64,000 nt of DNA from an uncultured Aquimarina sp. (GTDB lineage Bacteria > Bacteroidota > Bacteroidia > Flavobacteriales > Flavobacteriaceae), in assembly GCA_947496705.1 (NCBI GenBank), contig CANMDW010000002.1, positions 558,001 to 622,000 on the forward strand, given 5' to 3'. The position numbers and the translations under genes are program-made. The notes under the pieces are model-generated. The model worked only from the letters and a program-made list of their open reading frames with translations. It did no database searches and was not told the origin of the DNA. This document shows, in pieces, positions 26,603 through 36,286 of the stretch (its first letter is position 1; each line of letters begins with the position of its first letter).

Positions 26603-28816
26603 TTAGTCAGTATAAATTTGAAATTTGTTTTGGTCTCCAGCAATTAGCATTAATGGTGGGCGACCTATTGAGTGCATATGCCTTTCAAGCCATCCAAAAA
26701 GATAATCGTCATCGGCACTTCTATTCAATGAAGCTCCATCTGGATGTGAATGCCATTCTCCAATGTATGAAACATTACCCGAAGTTATTTCATGAATTTC
26801 AGTCATTCTTTCAGGAACTCCGTCAATACCTCTATAATATGCGTTAGGGTATTCTTTGCTATCTGAAGGGGATAGAATTGTATCCACTATATAAATTATC
26901 TTTCTACTCATGTCATAGGCCCCCAATAGAATTCCACCAGTTTCTTTTGGCAACATGGACTTGCGCTTCTTAAAGATTTCGTTCAAAATATGATGATCAA
27001 TGATAACTTTCCAGGAACCAGAATTCAATTTTTCAACGTCATATACTTCCTGAGAAAATAATTGAACACCTCCATTTTCGTTCAATTCCCAGATATTCAT
27101 TGCAGAAGATTTTTGCATGTTTAAATCTACAAGAGCCTTAGATCCAATTCCAGCTAATATTGCAATATTATGTTGTTTCATTCTACCACTTATATCTCTA
27201 CAGGAATTGCCATAGCGTATAGTCCCTTCTCTAAATAAGTGATCATTCAATTTAGGCTCTCTGAGTAAAAGTCTATAGTACTGCATTTCTAGACAATCCA
27301 GAGTAACGTTTCGCTCTTCAGATTCCGCAAGCATTACTAAACCTGACCCTGACGGATTTAAAAAAAGGCTAACTCGACGAGAAGCAAATTTATCAAAAGC
27401 TAATTTCCGAGCTACAGGTATAGAAGCAGATACATCTAGTAATATTTCAGCTTCGGATAGTTGTGCGTCGATTAATTGGGGTTGAGTTGGGTATAGATAA
27501 TTGTCCTGAAAACCTTGACTGTGCTTTCTGTCATTTACAATTCCATTAGCCAAAAAGCTTAGTGCCACAGATTTTGAATAACCGACAGCAGGATTGTATA
27601 GTGCATGTCGAGCAAGATTGTGAGGTAGGAGAACATCATCATCCAGTATAAGCCAACTTCCAAAGCCCATTCTAGTGAGGTTTAAAAATAATTGAGAACC
27701 AAGTGCCCCACCTCCTATTAAGGCTATCTTTACCTTAGTTTCCTCTAGATTTAAACCATTATATAAAACCGCTGCAGATTTAGAAAAATAAGTATATGTG
27801 GCTAATGCTCCTATGTCAAAATCACTAATTTTTTGCCCTTCAAATGGTTGTTGCGGAAATAAAGCTGCGAGCATTCCCTCGGCTTCAACCCATAAGTTAA
27901 CAGCCAGACTAATCTCTTTAATGCTTTTAAAAGAAACAAATGCAATTCTTTCGTAGACTATATCTGTCGATTTATGATCTCTTTTTTTTGGAACAACTAT
28001 CAAAAAAATGGGCTTATAATCATGAAACTCTGGTTGCTCTAGAAGCCTATTGAACTCAGGTTTCAATATATCTTCTATGAAATTAATACCCAAATCATTT
28101 AGAAGTATGTGTAGACCTAACAACGTTTTAGGAGAGGTCTTAATAACACCATGCTCAAACTCAGGAGTAATATGATAAAACATTTTGAATTTGGAGTCTG
28201 TAGAATTTTGAACCTGAACTTCCTCCTCAGTTGCGATTAAAGTGTATTTATTATTATGAGTGTTGGTAAGGGTTATACTTAAAGAGTCACCATTATTAAT
28301 TTTCTCTGGTAAGATTAGCCGCCCTTGAAGGTCATTCAATAATGGCTCTAAAGGTTGATTCGATTGGTGCAAACTATCATTGGCGGTCAATTCAAGCCAC
28401 TCTCTTATTCTTTCAATAAATAAAATGGCTCTCCAATCTATCTTCAAGTCTTCATAAGGTATTTCGTATAAACATAAAGATCTTGGTTTTTCAAAATGCA
28501 TTGCATTTAAATGAGAGACAAGAGGGAAATCTTCCCTTAAAGCAAAAACATAGGGCATTACAATATCATTCTTATCTACAAGGATTGCTATTCTCTCTAC
28601 GTAGCGAATGTCGTTTTTCGGTGCTTGACTTACTTGTGGTTCGATGTCAAAAACCAATAACTCCTCTCCTTCCGGTAATATTTTGCACTCTATAAGCTCG
28701 CAAAAACTATGTTCAGAAATACATGCAACCAACTCTTTAGATTTTGGAATCAAAAGAGAATCCGCAGAAATAGCAGCTACATCAGATGTATTTGGAAGAT
28801 TTACATATTTTACCAT
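26603..28816 (-). CDS. E2-E1-JAB triple-domain ubiquitin-like conjugation protein
   Basis: A 737-aa fusion. Residues about 1-170 look like a prokaryotic E2 fold with candidate catalytic Cys115 in PRSLCLYEIP followed by the family's DWRAILFIERIREWL helix. Residues about 362-600 are a ThiF/E1 adenylating domain with GGGALGSQ (368-375) and the LDDDVLLPHNLARH signature; Cys539 (GNSCRD) may be the E1 cysteine. Residues about 610-737 are a JAB/JAMM metalloprotease with Glu625 (KETGGILLG) and HSHPDGASLNRSADD (His689, His691, Ser700, Asp703). One polypeptide could thus activate, transfer and trim a ubiquitin-like or target C terminus. No separate Ubl gene is visible. The ATG overlaps the stop of the upstream MBL gene. 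Confidence 0.85.
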   Translation of the reverse strand: MVKYVNLPNTSDVAAISADSLLIPKSKELVACISEHSFCELIECKILPEGEELLVFDIEPQVSQAPKNDIRYVERIAILVDKNDIVMPYVFALREDFPLVSHLNAMHFEKPRSLCLYEIPYEDLKIDWRAILFIERIREWLELTANDSLHQSNQPLEPLLNDLQGRLILPEKINNGDSLSITLTNTHNNKYTLIATEEEVQVQNSTDSKFKMFYHITPEFEHGVIKTSPKTLLGLHILLNDLGINFIEDILKPEFNRLLEQPEFHDYKPIFLIVVPKKRDHKSTDIVYERIAFVSFKSIKEISLAVNLWVEAEGMLAALFPQQPFEGQKISDFDIGALATYTYFSKSAAVLYNGLNLEETKVKIALIGGGALGSQLFLNLTRMGFGSWLILDDDVLLPHNLARHALYNPAVGYSKSVALSFLANGIVNDRKHSQGFQDNYLYPTQPQLIDAQLSEAEILLDVSASIPVARKLAFDKFASRRVSLFLNPSGSGLVMLAESEERNVTLDCLEMQYYRLLLREPKLNDHLFREGTIRYGNSCRDISGRMKQHNIAILAGIGSKALVDLNMQKSSAMNIWELNENGGVQLFSQEVYDVEKLNSGSWKVIIDHHILNEIFKKRKSMLPKETGGILLGAYDMSRKIIYIVDTILSPSDSKEYPNAYYRGIDGVPERMTEIHEITSGNVSYIGEWHSHPDGASLNRSADDDYLFGWLERHMHSIGRPPLMLIAGDQNKFQIYTD

Positions 28817-29925
28817 TTCCCGGCTCTCGGAGGATTTTTACTAGCGATATAGGTTGCTGAAGTGACTACTTTTTTTAGGAGTTTAGTACAGTTATGCTCA
28901 TCAATTTCCAATACTATAGGCTCTGGAGAACTTTCTGTGGGATATTCCATTGTTACGAGGTATTCCCCAGAAATACCATTTGCAACGTCCTCATAATATG
29001 CCGCAGCTTGCCGGTGAGGTGGCTGATTTCCATCTGCATCACTATTCTTTGCTGGTATAGGCTTGCTGGAAGAAATCATTCTACCCCTTGAGTTTCCTTG
29101 GGTCTCAAACAGCCATTTGATTTCTTCTTTAGGATTAGTTTTGTCCTTCCCCTTCTCATCACTTAGAGACAAATAACTAGAATGGTGAGAAATATGAAAA
29201 ACATCCCACTCTAATCTGGATTCATGCTTGTAATGTTTGGTAATATTCACAATATCAATCCAAACTTCATGCGGTGTATCAGCTCCAAGTATTAATTTGG
29301 TAGTGCAATTATCATTGAATTCAGCCTGAACAACAATACATTCGCCATTTCTATCAATTTCTTTTGAATCGCTAGCAAAAGGAGAGTGAACGAAGATTTC
29401 TATACCATCTGTATCTTTAGTTAAGCCAGGAACCAATTTCCCTGCATCCACGAAAAGATGCTTTACTTCATCGTAACTAATATCATCTTGATCATCGCAC
29501 CAAGCTTTCATTTTATCGGGTCGAGAGAACACCTTTATTTTGTCTTTAGACTTTAACCTGTGTCGTGCTTCGGCCTTGAGGATTTTGGCTTCATCTTCGG
29601 CATGTGTATCCATCAATACAGATGCAGGAACCCATAATTCGTTTATGTGCTTGCGATTTTCGTCTTGATATTTTTTTGCATGCTCCAAGTAAAAATAATC
29701 TGAGAAGCCTTTAATATGGTCCGTATCTGCATGGGTAAAACAAACAAAATCAAAATCTTCCTTAACTTCTTTGCTCAGCTCACTAGGTAGATCAATTCTT
29801 TTATCATCAGCGTCTTCAGTTTTCACATTTGCATAGTCCCATAATAAGTACTTGCCATTAGACAATGATATTAATGATGTGTCAGCATTACCTAAAGAAT
29901 AGAATTTAACTATATGTTTTCCCAT
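28810..29925 (-). CDS. metallo-beta-lactamase-fold protein, first gene of cargo operon
   Basis: A 371-aa MBL-fold protein with HADTDH at residues 65-70 (HxDxDH), a central LILGADTPHEVW and FHISHHSSYLSLSD. MBL proteins have been described beside E2/E1/JAB genes in prokaryotic ubiquitin-like operons (Iyer, Burroughs and Aravind, comparative genomics). Its C-terminal part, from about residue 290, is poorly conserved and might hold a Ubl-like or recognition domain; this was not recognisable by eye. It overlaps the next gene by 7 bp. Confidence 0.75.
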   Translation of the reverse strand: MGKHIVKFYSLGNADTSLISLSNGKYLLWDYANVKTEDADDKRIDLPSELSKEVKEDFDFVCFTHADTDHIKGFSDYFYLEHAKKYQDENRKHINELWVPASVLMDTHAEDEAKILKAEARHRLKSKDKIKVFSRPDKMKAWCDDQDDISYDEVKHLFVDAGKLVPGLTKDTDGIEIFVHSPFASDSKEIDRNGECIVVQAEFNDNCTTKLILGADTPHEVWIDIVNITKHYKHESRLEWDVFHISHHSSYLSLSDEKGKDKTNPKEEIKWLFETQGNSRGRMISSSKPIPAKNSDADGNQPPHRQAAAYYEDVANGISGEYLVTMEYPTESSPEPIVLEIDEHNCTKLLKKVVTSATYIASKNPPRAGKW

Positions 29926-29940
29926 AAATTCAACAATATT

Positions 29941-30632
29941 TAAAGTAACCGTTAATTTAATATTGGGTTCTCAATAATTACACCATTTGCAAATAAATGT
30001 CATAATTGGTTTTGATGAGTAAGGAATTCCGTAATTAACTGACATTTAGGCGCAAAATATTGAAGTTCAAATTAAAATTGCTGTTACTATACCCAGTAGT
30101 AGTGAAAGATTGACAGTCAATTTTAAATCAACAATTAATTTAAGCATCAGCTAAATTATAAGCATTTTGACAATAGGTAAATTTTGGATAGTAATCCCAT
30201 TCCACACACATTCCCCTACTCTCCTATCGTTGTTCTGGAAAAAGAGTGCTCCATTACCTTTACATTATAATTCAAATAAATTATGATCTGACATTATATA
30301 AAATTGCTTTGTTGTCGTTTTATTAACTAACATTCTTAGTCTGTGTCAAATCATTTAAAATTGCGAATATTTATTCCCATTATTTCGGTTAACTCCTATA
30401 ATTTCAGCGCTTTTAGAGTTTTACAAATGAGAAAACTGAGAAAAATTTGGAAAAAAGTACAGGTCCATACTAGTGATAATTTTTTATCTCAATTTTAAAT
30501 GACTAATTCATTTATGGGTAAAAAAGATCATAATTTTAAATAACTAGAAAAACTTTGCCAAATTAAACGTTAATAGTGCTTTAAAAGATTATTTAAGGAA
30601 TTGTTTGTCGTAATTTTAAATGATCATACACA
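29941..30632. repeat. right end region of the transposon with repeated binding motifs
   Basis: About 690 bp without a gene. It holds three minus-orientation copies of TCATTTAAAATTrCGA-like motifs (about 30490, 30530 and 30608), one plus-orientation copy at about 30345, and the terminal ATACACA at 30626-30632. Seen from outside, these mirror the left end. Confidence 0.6.
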
Positions 30633-31240
30633 CACAGTAATCGTAGCTACTGGGGTCATCATAATTCCAAAAAGCTATTGTTGAAACATTCTGCTCACAT
30701 TTGTAACTATAATTTGCCGTTATGTAAAATTGCCGCTGCCTATGCGCTCGATTGCTTTATAAAAATTTAAATGCCTGATATGGCATTTATTTTTACACAC
30801 AATATCCAACCGCATAGCCCACGCCAAAACCTGTCTGCCGACAGGCAGGAAAGCAAACACTTTTAGGAAGCTTAAAAATCACGTATTTGATGAAAGATCC
30901 GTGAAAAAAGTTTTTACGCGATTCTCGTGACGTTGCCGCAATAGCATAAAATTTCCCAACTGCATCATCCAACAAGAAATTTCTATGCACTTGCTATATG
31001 CAGAACTATGATTGAACCTTTTTAAAAGTTTGCATTATCTTTTTGTCTTGATACAAAAAGAAACAAAAAAATCGCATTATCTCGCAGCTTTATAAAATTG
31101 ATTCTGTTAATCAATTTTATAAACTCGTCTAAAATATTGACGCTCCTTTGCCTATTGTTTTATCCAAAGTTTTCCGAGGCCGTTTTTTAATTCTAACGTT
31201 CTATTTATATAATATGTATTATCAAGAATCCTTCTTGACA
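30633..31240. repeat. right part of the dispersed repeat, with GC-rich palindrome
   Basis: From GTAATCGTAGCTAC onward the sequence matches 33700-34360: the GCCGTTATGTAAAATTGCCG segment, the ACACACAATATCCAACCGCATAGCCC segment, the palindrome CCTGTCTGCCGACAGGCAGG near 30829, and the end with GCTCCTTTGCCTATTGTTTT. No gene is supported here. Confidence 0.65.
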
Positions 31241-31243
31241 TTG

Positions 31244-31930
31244 TCAATTTATCAAATGTTTATTAAGCTCTTCAACCAATTCATGGACAAAAGTAATTGG
31301 GTTTTTTTCATGTGGAGGAACTCCATTGTGTAATTCAACTAGTTGCTTAGATCTTTCTATAGCCCTCAACTGATCTGCTCGTATATCGTCATTAAGAATC
31401 TCGTAAAGGCTTAATGCAAACTTCCTTTTTTTACCATTCCTATCATAATTGGTATTAAAAAGAGTACTTAACTGACCATAATAAAAATTTCGATGATTTC
31501 TTTGGTTTGTATATTGATAATGTAAGTATATCCATAATTCAAATGCATCGTTAGAATAAGCACATTTTACGCCTTCATTAATGCACTTTTGTATCGCGGC
31601 ATTAAAATCTTCTGATTGTCCATTAATATCACCTTTGAAATCCATATCAAAAACACACCAAACTTCATCATAGTTGCTGTCAGATGCGAGCGCTATTGTA
31701 CAATCCACAAGTGTTTCATTTGAGCAACCCATATCATAGGTCTTAACATCAGCGGAAATAGTAGGAAAAGATTTAAAATACAATGATTCAGTTTGCCCTT
31801 CACATACTATTAAAAAAGTCTTATTCGGATCTTTTGATTCTTCTTTATAAGAAGTAAGACCTACTTTTTTTAGCCAAGGTTTATTACCTTTTATATCCGT
31901 CTTTTTTATTGCTTTTGTTTTTTTACCCAT
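31244..31930 (-). CDS. RloB-like TOPRIM-type protein (AbiL second subunit)
   Basis: About 228 aa from the ATG at 31930, which overlaps the stop of the ATPase gene; a start 10 codons earlier is possible. It has the RloB pattern: TFLIVCEGQTESLYFKSF (acidic TOPRIM-like Glu), then EVWCVFDMDFKGD (Asp-x-Asp) and SNDAFELWIYLHYQY. RloB proteins pair with an AAA/ABC-type ATPase and resemble AbiLii and the OLD/PARIS TOPRIM effectors. The pair probably aborts phage infection by cutting nucleic acid; AriB of the related PARIS system cuts tRNA, but no substrate can be read from this sequence. Confidence 0.85.
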   Translation of the reverse strand: MGKKTKAIKKTDIKGNKPWLKKVGLTSYKEESKDPNKTFLIVCEGQTESLYFKSFPTISADVKTYDMGCSNETLVDCTIALASDSNYDEVWCVFDMDFKGDINGQSEDFNAAIQKCINEGVKCAYSNDAFELWIYLHYQYTNQRNHRNFYYGQLSTLFNTNYDRNGKKRKFALSLYEILNDDIRADQLRAIERSKQLVELHNGVPPHEKNPITFVHELVEELNKHLIN

Positions 31931-33194
31931 CCTCTGTAACAAAAAATTCTTCAAAATCATTTAAAGAAGGAATTGCTCCATACTTCCCATGGATATAATC
32001 ATTCTCATATGAAGATGAACTTCTAACACCTTTAAACTCAGCTAATGAATAAAAATGACTAACTCCGTATTTATCCCTACTAGCAAAAGAAATTTGATCT
32101 CTTCTTAACAACTTTGAAGATAACAAATTCGTGTCGTGAGTAATAAAAACAAGTTGAGCTTTAGTATTAGACTTAGAGTTAAATAATTCCACAATTTTTT
32201 TAGTCAATAAAGAATGGAATCGTGAATCAAACTCATCAATGAATAAAAGTCCACCATTGCTTAGAGTGTTAATTATATATGGAGCTAATTCAAACATTTT
32301 TTGAGTTCCTTTAGATTCTTCAAAATCAAAGGACATTGTTTGTACTCCAGACTCTTTATTATCCTGATCATACTTTTTTTTCAATGCAAAAACTAACTTT
32401 AGTTTCTCTTCATCATCAACATTATCATCGTTATTGTATACTACATAGTCAATATTGTCAATACCCATATCCGCAGCTTTAACTAAACTAACGAGAATAC
32501 TTTTTTGATCTTCATTTTCAATAAAACTTTCTGCATTTTTTTTATTTAAATAACTATCGAGACCAGAAACCAAAGTTATTTCATTAGAGATGTAACTCAA
32601 TAACTCAGAAGAAATCTTTCCATTTAAAACTTTAGCTACAAATGTTAAAAATAAGTAAGAATTTTGAGCAATATTATCTTCAGATTTCTTAAAAATTTCT
32701 TTTAAAATTTCGCCTTCAGAAAATTGTGAATTATTAATTTCTGACTCTTCTCCTTCCCTAGTAAAAAGAAGAGTCTCTCTTTCTACTTTTTTGAATAACC
32801 ACTCAGAGTGAATTTTTTTCTTATCTGCTAAAAATCCATATCTATAAATAACATCATCTATAATAAATTGAATTTGAAAAAAAGAAGGTTCTTTCTCAGT
32901 CGAATTACAAAGCCTAAAAGGATTGATGTTTCTTGATAATATTTCTTCGTTACCTACACTGTTTTCAACAATTTCTTTAAAAGCATATAAAGCTTTGTAA
33001 ATATTAGATTTACCACTAGCATTAGCCCCATAAATTGCTTTAGATTTCAATATTTTTAGTCCCTCATTTCTTTTATCAAATAAGTTATTAACCTCTAAAT
33101 GGGGGTATTTTGGTTGAAGATTAGATGCGTGCATACTTAAAGTTTCAATTTCTTTAATTGACTTAAAATTGCCTACACTGAATTCGATTAACAT
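31923..33194 (-). CDS. RloA-like AAA/ABC-type ATPase (AbiL first subunit)
   Basis: About 423 aa from the ATG at 33194 (MLIEFSVGNFKSIKE), the usual opening of RecF/OLD-like ATPases; an earlier in-frame TTG is less likely. Walker A is YGANASGKSN, Walker B is LLFIDEFDSRFH followed by the HDTNLL switch. It would form a scaffold that holds the RloB effector inactive until a phage trigger is sensed, as in PARIS and other AAA-TOPRIM systems. The two genes overlap and are framed on both sides by long dispersed repeats. Confidence 0.85.
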   Translation of the reverse strand: MLIEFSVGNFKSIKEIETLSMHASNLQPKYPHLEVNNLFDKRNEGLKILKSKAIYGANASGKSNIYKALYAFKEIVENSVGNEEILSRNINPFRLCNSTEKEPSFFQIQFIIDDVIYRYGFLADKKKIHSEWLFKKVERETLLFTREGEESEINNSQFSEGEILKEIFKKSEDNIAQNSYLFLTFVAKVLNGKISSELLSYISNEITLVSGLDSYLNKKNAESFIENEDQKSILVSLVKAADMGIDNIDYVVYNNDDNVDDEEKLKLVFALKKKYDQDNKESGVQTMSFDFEESKGTQKMFELAPYIINTLSNGGLLFIDEFDSRFHSLLTKKIVELFNSKSNTKAQLVFITHDTNLLSSKLLRRDQISFASRDKYGVSHFYSLAEFKGVRSSSSYENDYIHGKYGAIPSLNDFEEFFVTEDG

Positions 33195-33339
33195 TAGATT
33201 AGAATTAGTTTGTTTTTGTGCTAATTTAACGTATTTAATATACACAAAGCATATCTTAAACAATAAATTTGTATTTTTTTTACAAATTTTAACTTTAAGA
33301 TAACGTTATAAAATAATATGACTATTATTTTGATATTCA

Positions 33340-34440
33340 AAAAGTATTCCCATTCCACACACATTATGCTTCCCTTCTACGTCGTCGCATAATAAGTGTT
33401 GCATTACCTTTTTTAAAGAATAATTTCGTTAAAAAACTTTTAAGAAAAATGTAGAAGTAATAGACTTTGCTTTTACCAAAGCAAAGTGACATAACGCAAG
33501 TACATTATAGTACAAATGTATATTATGGCAAATTGGCGCATACGTAGTATTTTACATAATTGCAGATATAGTGACACCGTCAGGTGTTTTATATCGTCAG
33601 ACAAATCGACTTTAGGAGATTCACGAAATCCTATTTATCAAATATAAACCTGTGAGTAATTATGTAAAAGCCAATTTGCGAAACGTTTAGCTTGTTTGTA
33701 GCTACAATATTTCCCAGCCGCATCATCTCGCCGCCAAAAGCAATCATCCACTGGATAATTTCTTTTGTCACGTATTTGTAGCTATAATTTGCCGTTATGT
33801 AAAATTGCCGCTGCCTATGCGCTCGATTGTTTTGTATAACAAAATGCTTCTGGCATTTTATTCTACACACAATATCCAACCGCATAGCCCACACCAAAAC
33901 CTGTCTGCCGACAGGCAGGAAAGCAAACACTTTTAGGTAATTTATAAATCGTGTACCTGCCTGCTTGCAGTCTGGCAGGCAGGTTTGATCAATCATACGT
34001 GTAAAAAGTTTTTATGCGATTCTCGTGAAGCTGCCGCATAAGCATAAAATTACTCTGACGAGATAATTTCTATGCACATGCTAACTGTAGAACACAGATT
34101 AAACCTTTTTAAGAGTTTGCATTATCTTTTTCCTTGATGAAAAAGAAACAAACCTGCCCGCTCATTAATTTTTAAATGTTGGCAGGCGGGAAAATCAAGG
34201 CTTCCCAAAACTTTGGAAACAATTACGGCGCAGTCGCTATATTTTAGAAAACAGTCTAACTTATAATATTGCTTAGAATTAAAATGAAAATCTATAGCTC
34301 TGATTATACCTTAGTACTAAACCTCTAAAATATTTACGCTCCTTTGCCTATTGTTTTAGCCAAAGTTTTCTGAGGCCGTTACCAAAATTGAGGTTCTATT
34401 TTACATAATTACATAATATTATCAAGCGAATTGATTTTTA
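33340..34440. repeat. long dispersed repeat block
   Basis: About 1.1 kb without a supported gene. It begins with CCCATTCCACACACATTA (also at 30197 and 37392) and contains the TTTACATAATTGCAGATATA hairpin unit. It has an 85-bp stretch almost identical to 37695-37785 (including CGACTTTAGGAGATTCACG), and CCTGTCTGCCGACAGGCAGG at 33898, CCTGCCTGC...GGCAGGCAGG at 33957 and CCTGCCCGC...GGCAGGCGGG at about 34153. Short frames through it come from these repeats. Confidence 0.75.
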
Positions 34441-34453
34441 TATAGGAGTTGAG

Positions 34454-36196
34454 TTATTTCTTTTTAATCATATTTATAACATATTCCATAACACTATCTT
34501 TATTATTTAGATAATCATCAATAGATTGATGCACTTCATAATCCGGCATAATTCCTCTATCAGCCGGTAAAGAAGTGGCGGTAGTTTCATATGTATTACT
34601 ACCAACTGAATACTTAATTCCTGTATTTGGTAATCGAAGTAGTACTTGACCACCACTACAAAACTGATTAGATCCTAACTCTTCCCCTATCAACGTTCCC
34701 AATTTTAGGTGCTTCACTAGTGACATAAAATGGCCAGTAGTTGAGTTTCCAGTACCATCCATTGTAAAATAAACCGAACCTTTAAAGGTGTTCTCCAATG
34801 GCTGACTTAGTTCATACCGATCTTTAAACACGGAGTTTGATTGCTCATTGGGTTTATAGTTTGCAAAATATGTAAAAGGTTCCTTTGAAATATATCTAAG
34901 CAAATACATTCCTGCATCTGGTGATCCTCCCATATTTCCTCTAACATCAATGACTAAATTGCTAATTTTCTTATCTGTAAAATCATTAAAACTACTATCC
35001 ATAAAATCCTTAAACTCCGAAATTCTATTTCCGTAATAATTAAAACTTCCTATGGTCATAATAGCTGTCTTTCCATCTTCTGGATATGTTACACATAAGG
35101 TTTCTTTACATAAGTAGCTGGTAAAATTCCTTACAGTATTCTCGTAGCTCGTTAATGGCACTAATGCAATAGGTTCTTCTCTATTCTTAATGTGAATAGT
35201 ATAGGACTTTGGAAAATCTAGCGCATATGGGATTATTGTAGTTGAGTGCTCATTAAGAAAATTCTTTTTTGATGTTTCAATATACCCTTGCGATGAAATA
35301 TGCTTATAAATTTTTTCTTTTATCGTTTCAAAGGGTATTCCATTAATAGCAATTATTTCTTCTTTTACTTTTACTTTATTTTCATTAATTAAAGCATCAG
35401 ACACATATAATGCATTGTTAATTAATCGTACCTCTAATGGAAATCGTAAATCCATAGGAATCATTTTACGTTCTTGATGAAAAAAATATCCTACAAATGT
35501 ATGGCTACAGTTCATACTAGCTACAATTTCGCTACATATCCATATAAACTCACTGAACGTAATATGCTCTGTTAGCAATTTCTTCTTGGTGTTAACCAAT
35601 TTCCAAAAAGCTTCTTTAGTAATAAATTTATAAGGGTTGGGATGCACTTCAGTTAATCTACGTGCTAATTCATCCAAATCTTGTTCATAATATTCTAAAG
35701 GATATATCTTATAAAACCTTGTTGCATCATATTTTTTATATTTTGATTTATTGATAAAATCTTCGGCATATAAATTGTCATTGTCTGGGTTTAGCTCTAG
35801 TGATTTTTCATAATTTTTAATTGCTAATTCTTCGTTTTTATCCGTAAAATAAGCATAAGCTAAGCTATTGTACGAATTAAAGGCATCTGGGAATTCTGCC
35901 ACTAATAATTTAAATATTTCAATCGCACTTTTTGTATTTCCTTTATCTAAATATTCAAAACCAAGGCTATCTAATTCATTTTCATTATTAAAATTATATG
36001 AATCAGGTTGCTCTTTTTTTAGTGTATAGTAATAATCAATAGTTTCATCAATAGTTGCATTTGGTAAAGCAGTCATTGCTTCGGCTATTGATTTTTTAGG
36101 CTTAGAAGTAGCCTGATTTTCTTGATTGGATTTACAACTAATAATTAAACTAATAGTAAGAGATAGTTGTAATAGAAATTTGATTTGTTTTTTCAT
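34454..36196 (-). CDS. S41-family peptidase lipoprotein with TPR repeats
   Basis: A 580-aa protein. A lipoprotein signal ends LIISCKSNQ; TPR-like repeats follow at about residues 50-135 (NSLAYAYFTDKNEELAIKNYEKSLELNPDND). An S41 (tail-specific protease) core follows, with LVIDVRGNMGGSPDAG and YFTMDGTGNSTTGHF, where the Ser of NST is the likely nucleophile, and LGTLIGEELGSN. It sits at the outer or inner membrane facing the periplasm and cuts peptides of unknown kind. An AraC regulator lies upstream on the same strand. Confidence 0.85.
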   Translation of the reverse strand: MKKQIKFLLQLSLTISLIISCKSNQENQATSKPKKSIAEAMTALPNATIDETIDYYYTLKKEQPDSYNFNNENELDSLGFEYLDKGNTKSAIEIFKLLVAEFPDAFNSYNSLAYAYFTDKNEELAIKNYEKSLELNPDNDNLYAEDFINKSKYKKYDATRFYKIYPLEYYEQDLDELARRLTEVHPNPYKFITKEAFWKLVNTKKKLLTEHITFSEFIWICSEIVASMNCSHTFVGYFFHQERKMIPMDLRFPLEVRLINNALYVSDALINENKVKVKEEIIAINGIPFETIKEKIYKHISSQGYIETSKKNFLNEHSTTIIPYALDFPKSYTIHIKNREEPIALVPLTSYENTVRNFTSYLCKETLCVTYPEDGKTAIMTIGSFNYYGNRISEFKDFMDSSFNDFTDKKISNLVIDVRGNMGGSPDAGMYLLRYISKEPFTYFANYKPNEQSNSVFKDRYELSQPLENTFKGSVYFTMDGTGNSTTGHFMSLVKHLKLGTLIGEELGSNQFCSGGQVLLRLPNTGIKYSVGSNTYETTATSLPADRGIMPDYEVHQSIDDYLNNKDSVMEYVINMIKKK

Positions 36197-36286
36197 TTTA
36201 GTTTGATTGAATAATTCAAAAGTAAAAAAACAAAGATTTAATAAAAATGTACTTAAAAAATCGCGAATCCTAGTTCAAATTTATAA

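Larger units (their letters stand above)
19421..30632. mobile_element. 11.2-kb Mu/Tn5053-type transposon with defence-like cargo
   Basis: The left end TGTGTAT-AG-TCATTTCAAATTACGA (19421 on) and the complement of the right end TGTGTAT-GA-TCATTTAAAATTACGA (ending at 30632) agree at most positions and start with TGT as in Mu/Tn7-type elements. More copies of TCATTTAAAATTrCGA lie inside the left end (about 19451 and 19558, same direction) and the right end (about 30490, 30530 and 30608, opposite direction), as expected of transposase-binding sites. CACA flanks both outer ends, possibly a target duplication. Inside are a DDE transposase, an ATPase, a tyrosine recombinase, a small DUF6922 gene, a HTH regulator and a four-gene cargo operon. 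The interrupted sequence is a copy of the dispersed repeat also present at 33.5 kb. Confidence 0.75.

Noticed and set aside
25296..29925. Type II CBASS
   Set aside because: E1/E2/JAB and patatin are present, but no CD-NTase (GSxxxGT..D..D protein) lies in or near the operon; the only polymerase-beta-fold NTases are the RlaP genes 23 kb away.
19421..30632. Tn7-like or CRISPR-associated transposon
   Set aside because: No TniQ/TnsD, TnsA or Cas genes and no CRISPR array; only transposase, ATPase and recombinase are found.
30793..33996. Short frames containing PACRQTG or PVGRQV (30793-30990, 33631-33996)
   Set aside because: These residues are translations of the CCTGTCTGCCGACAGGCAGG repeat family, a known source of spurious frames in flavobacteria.
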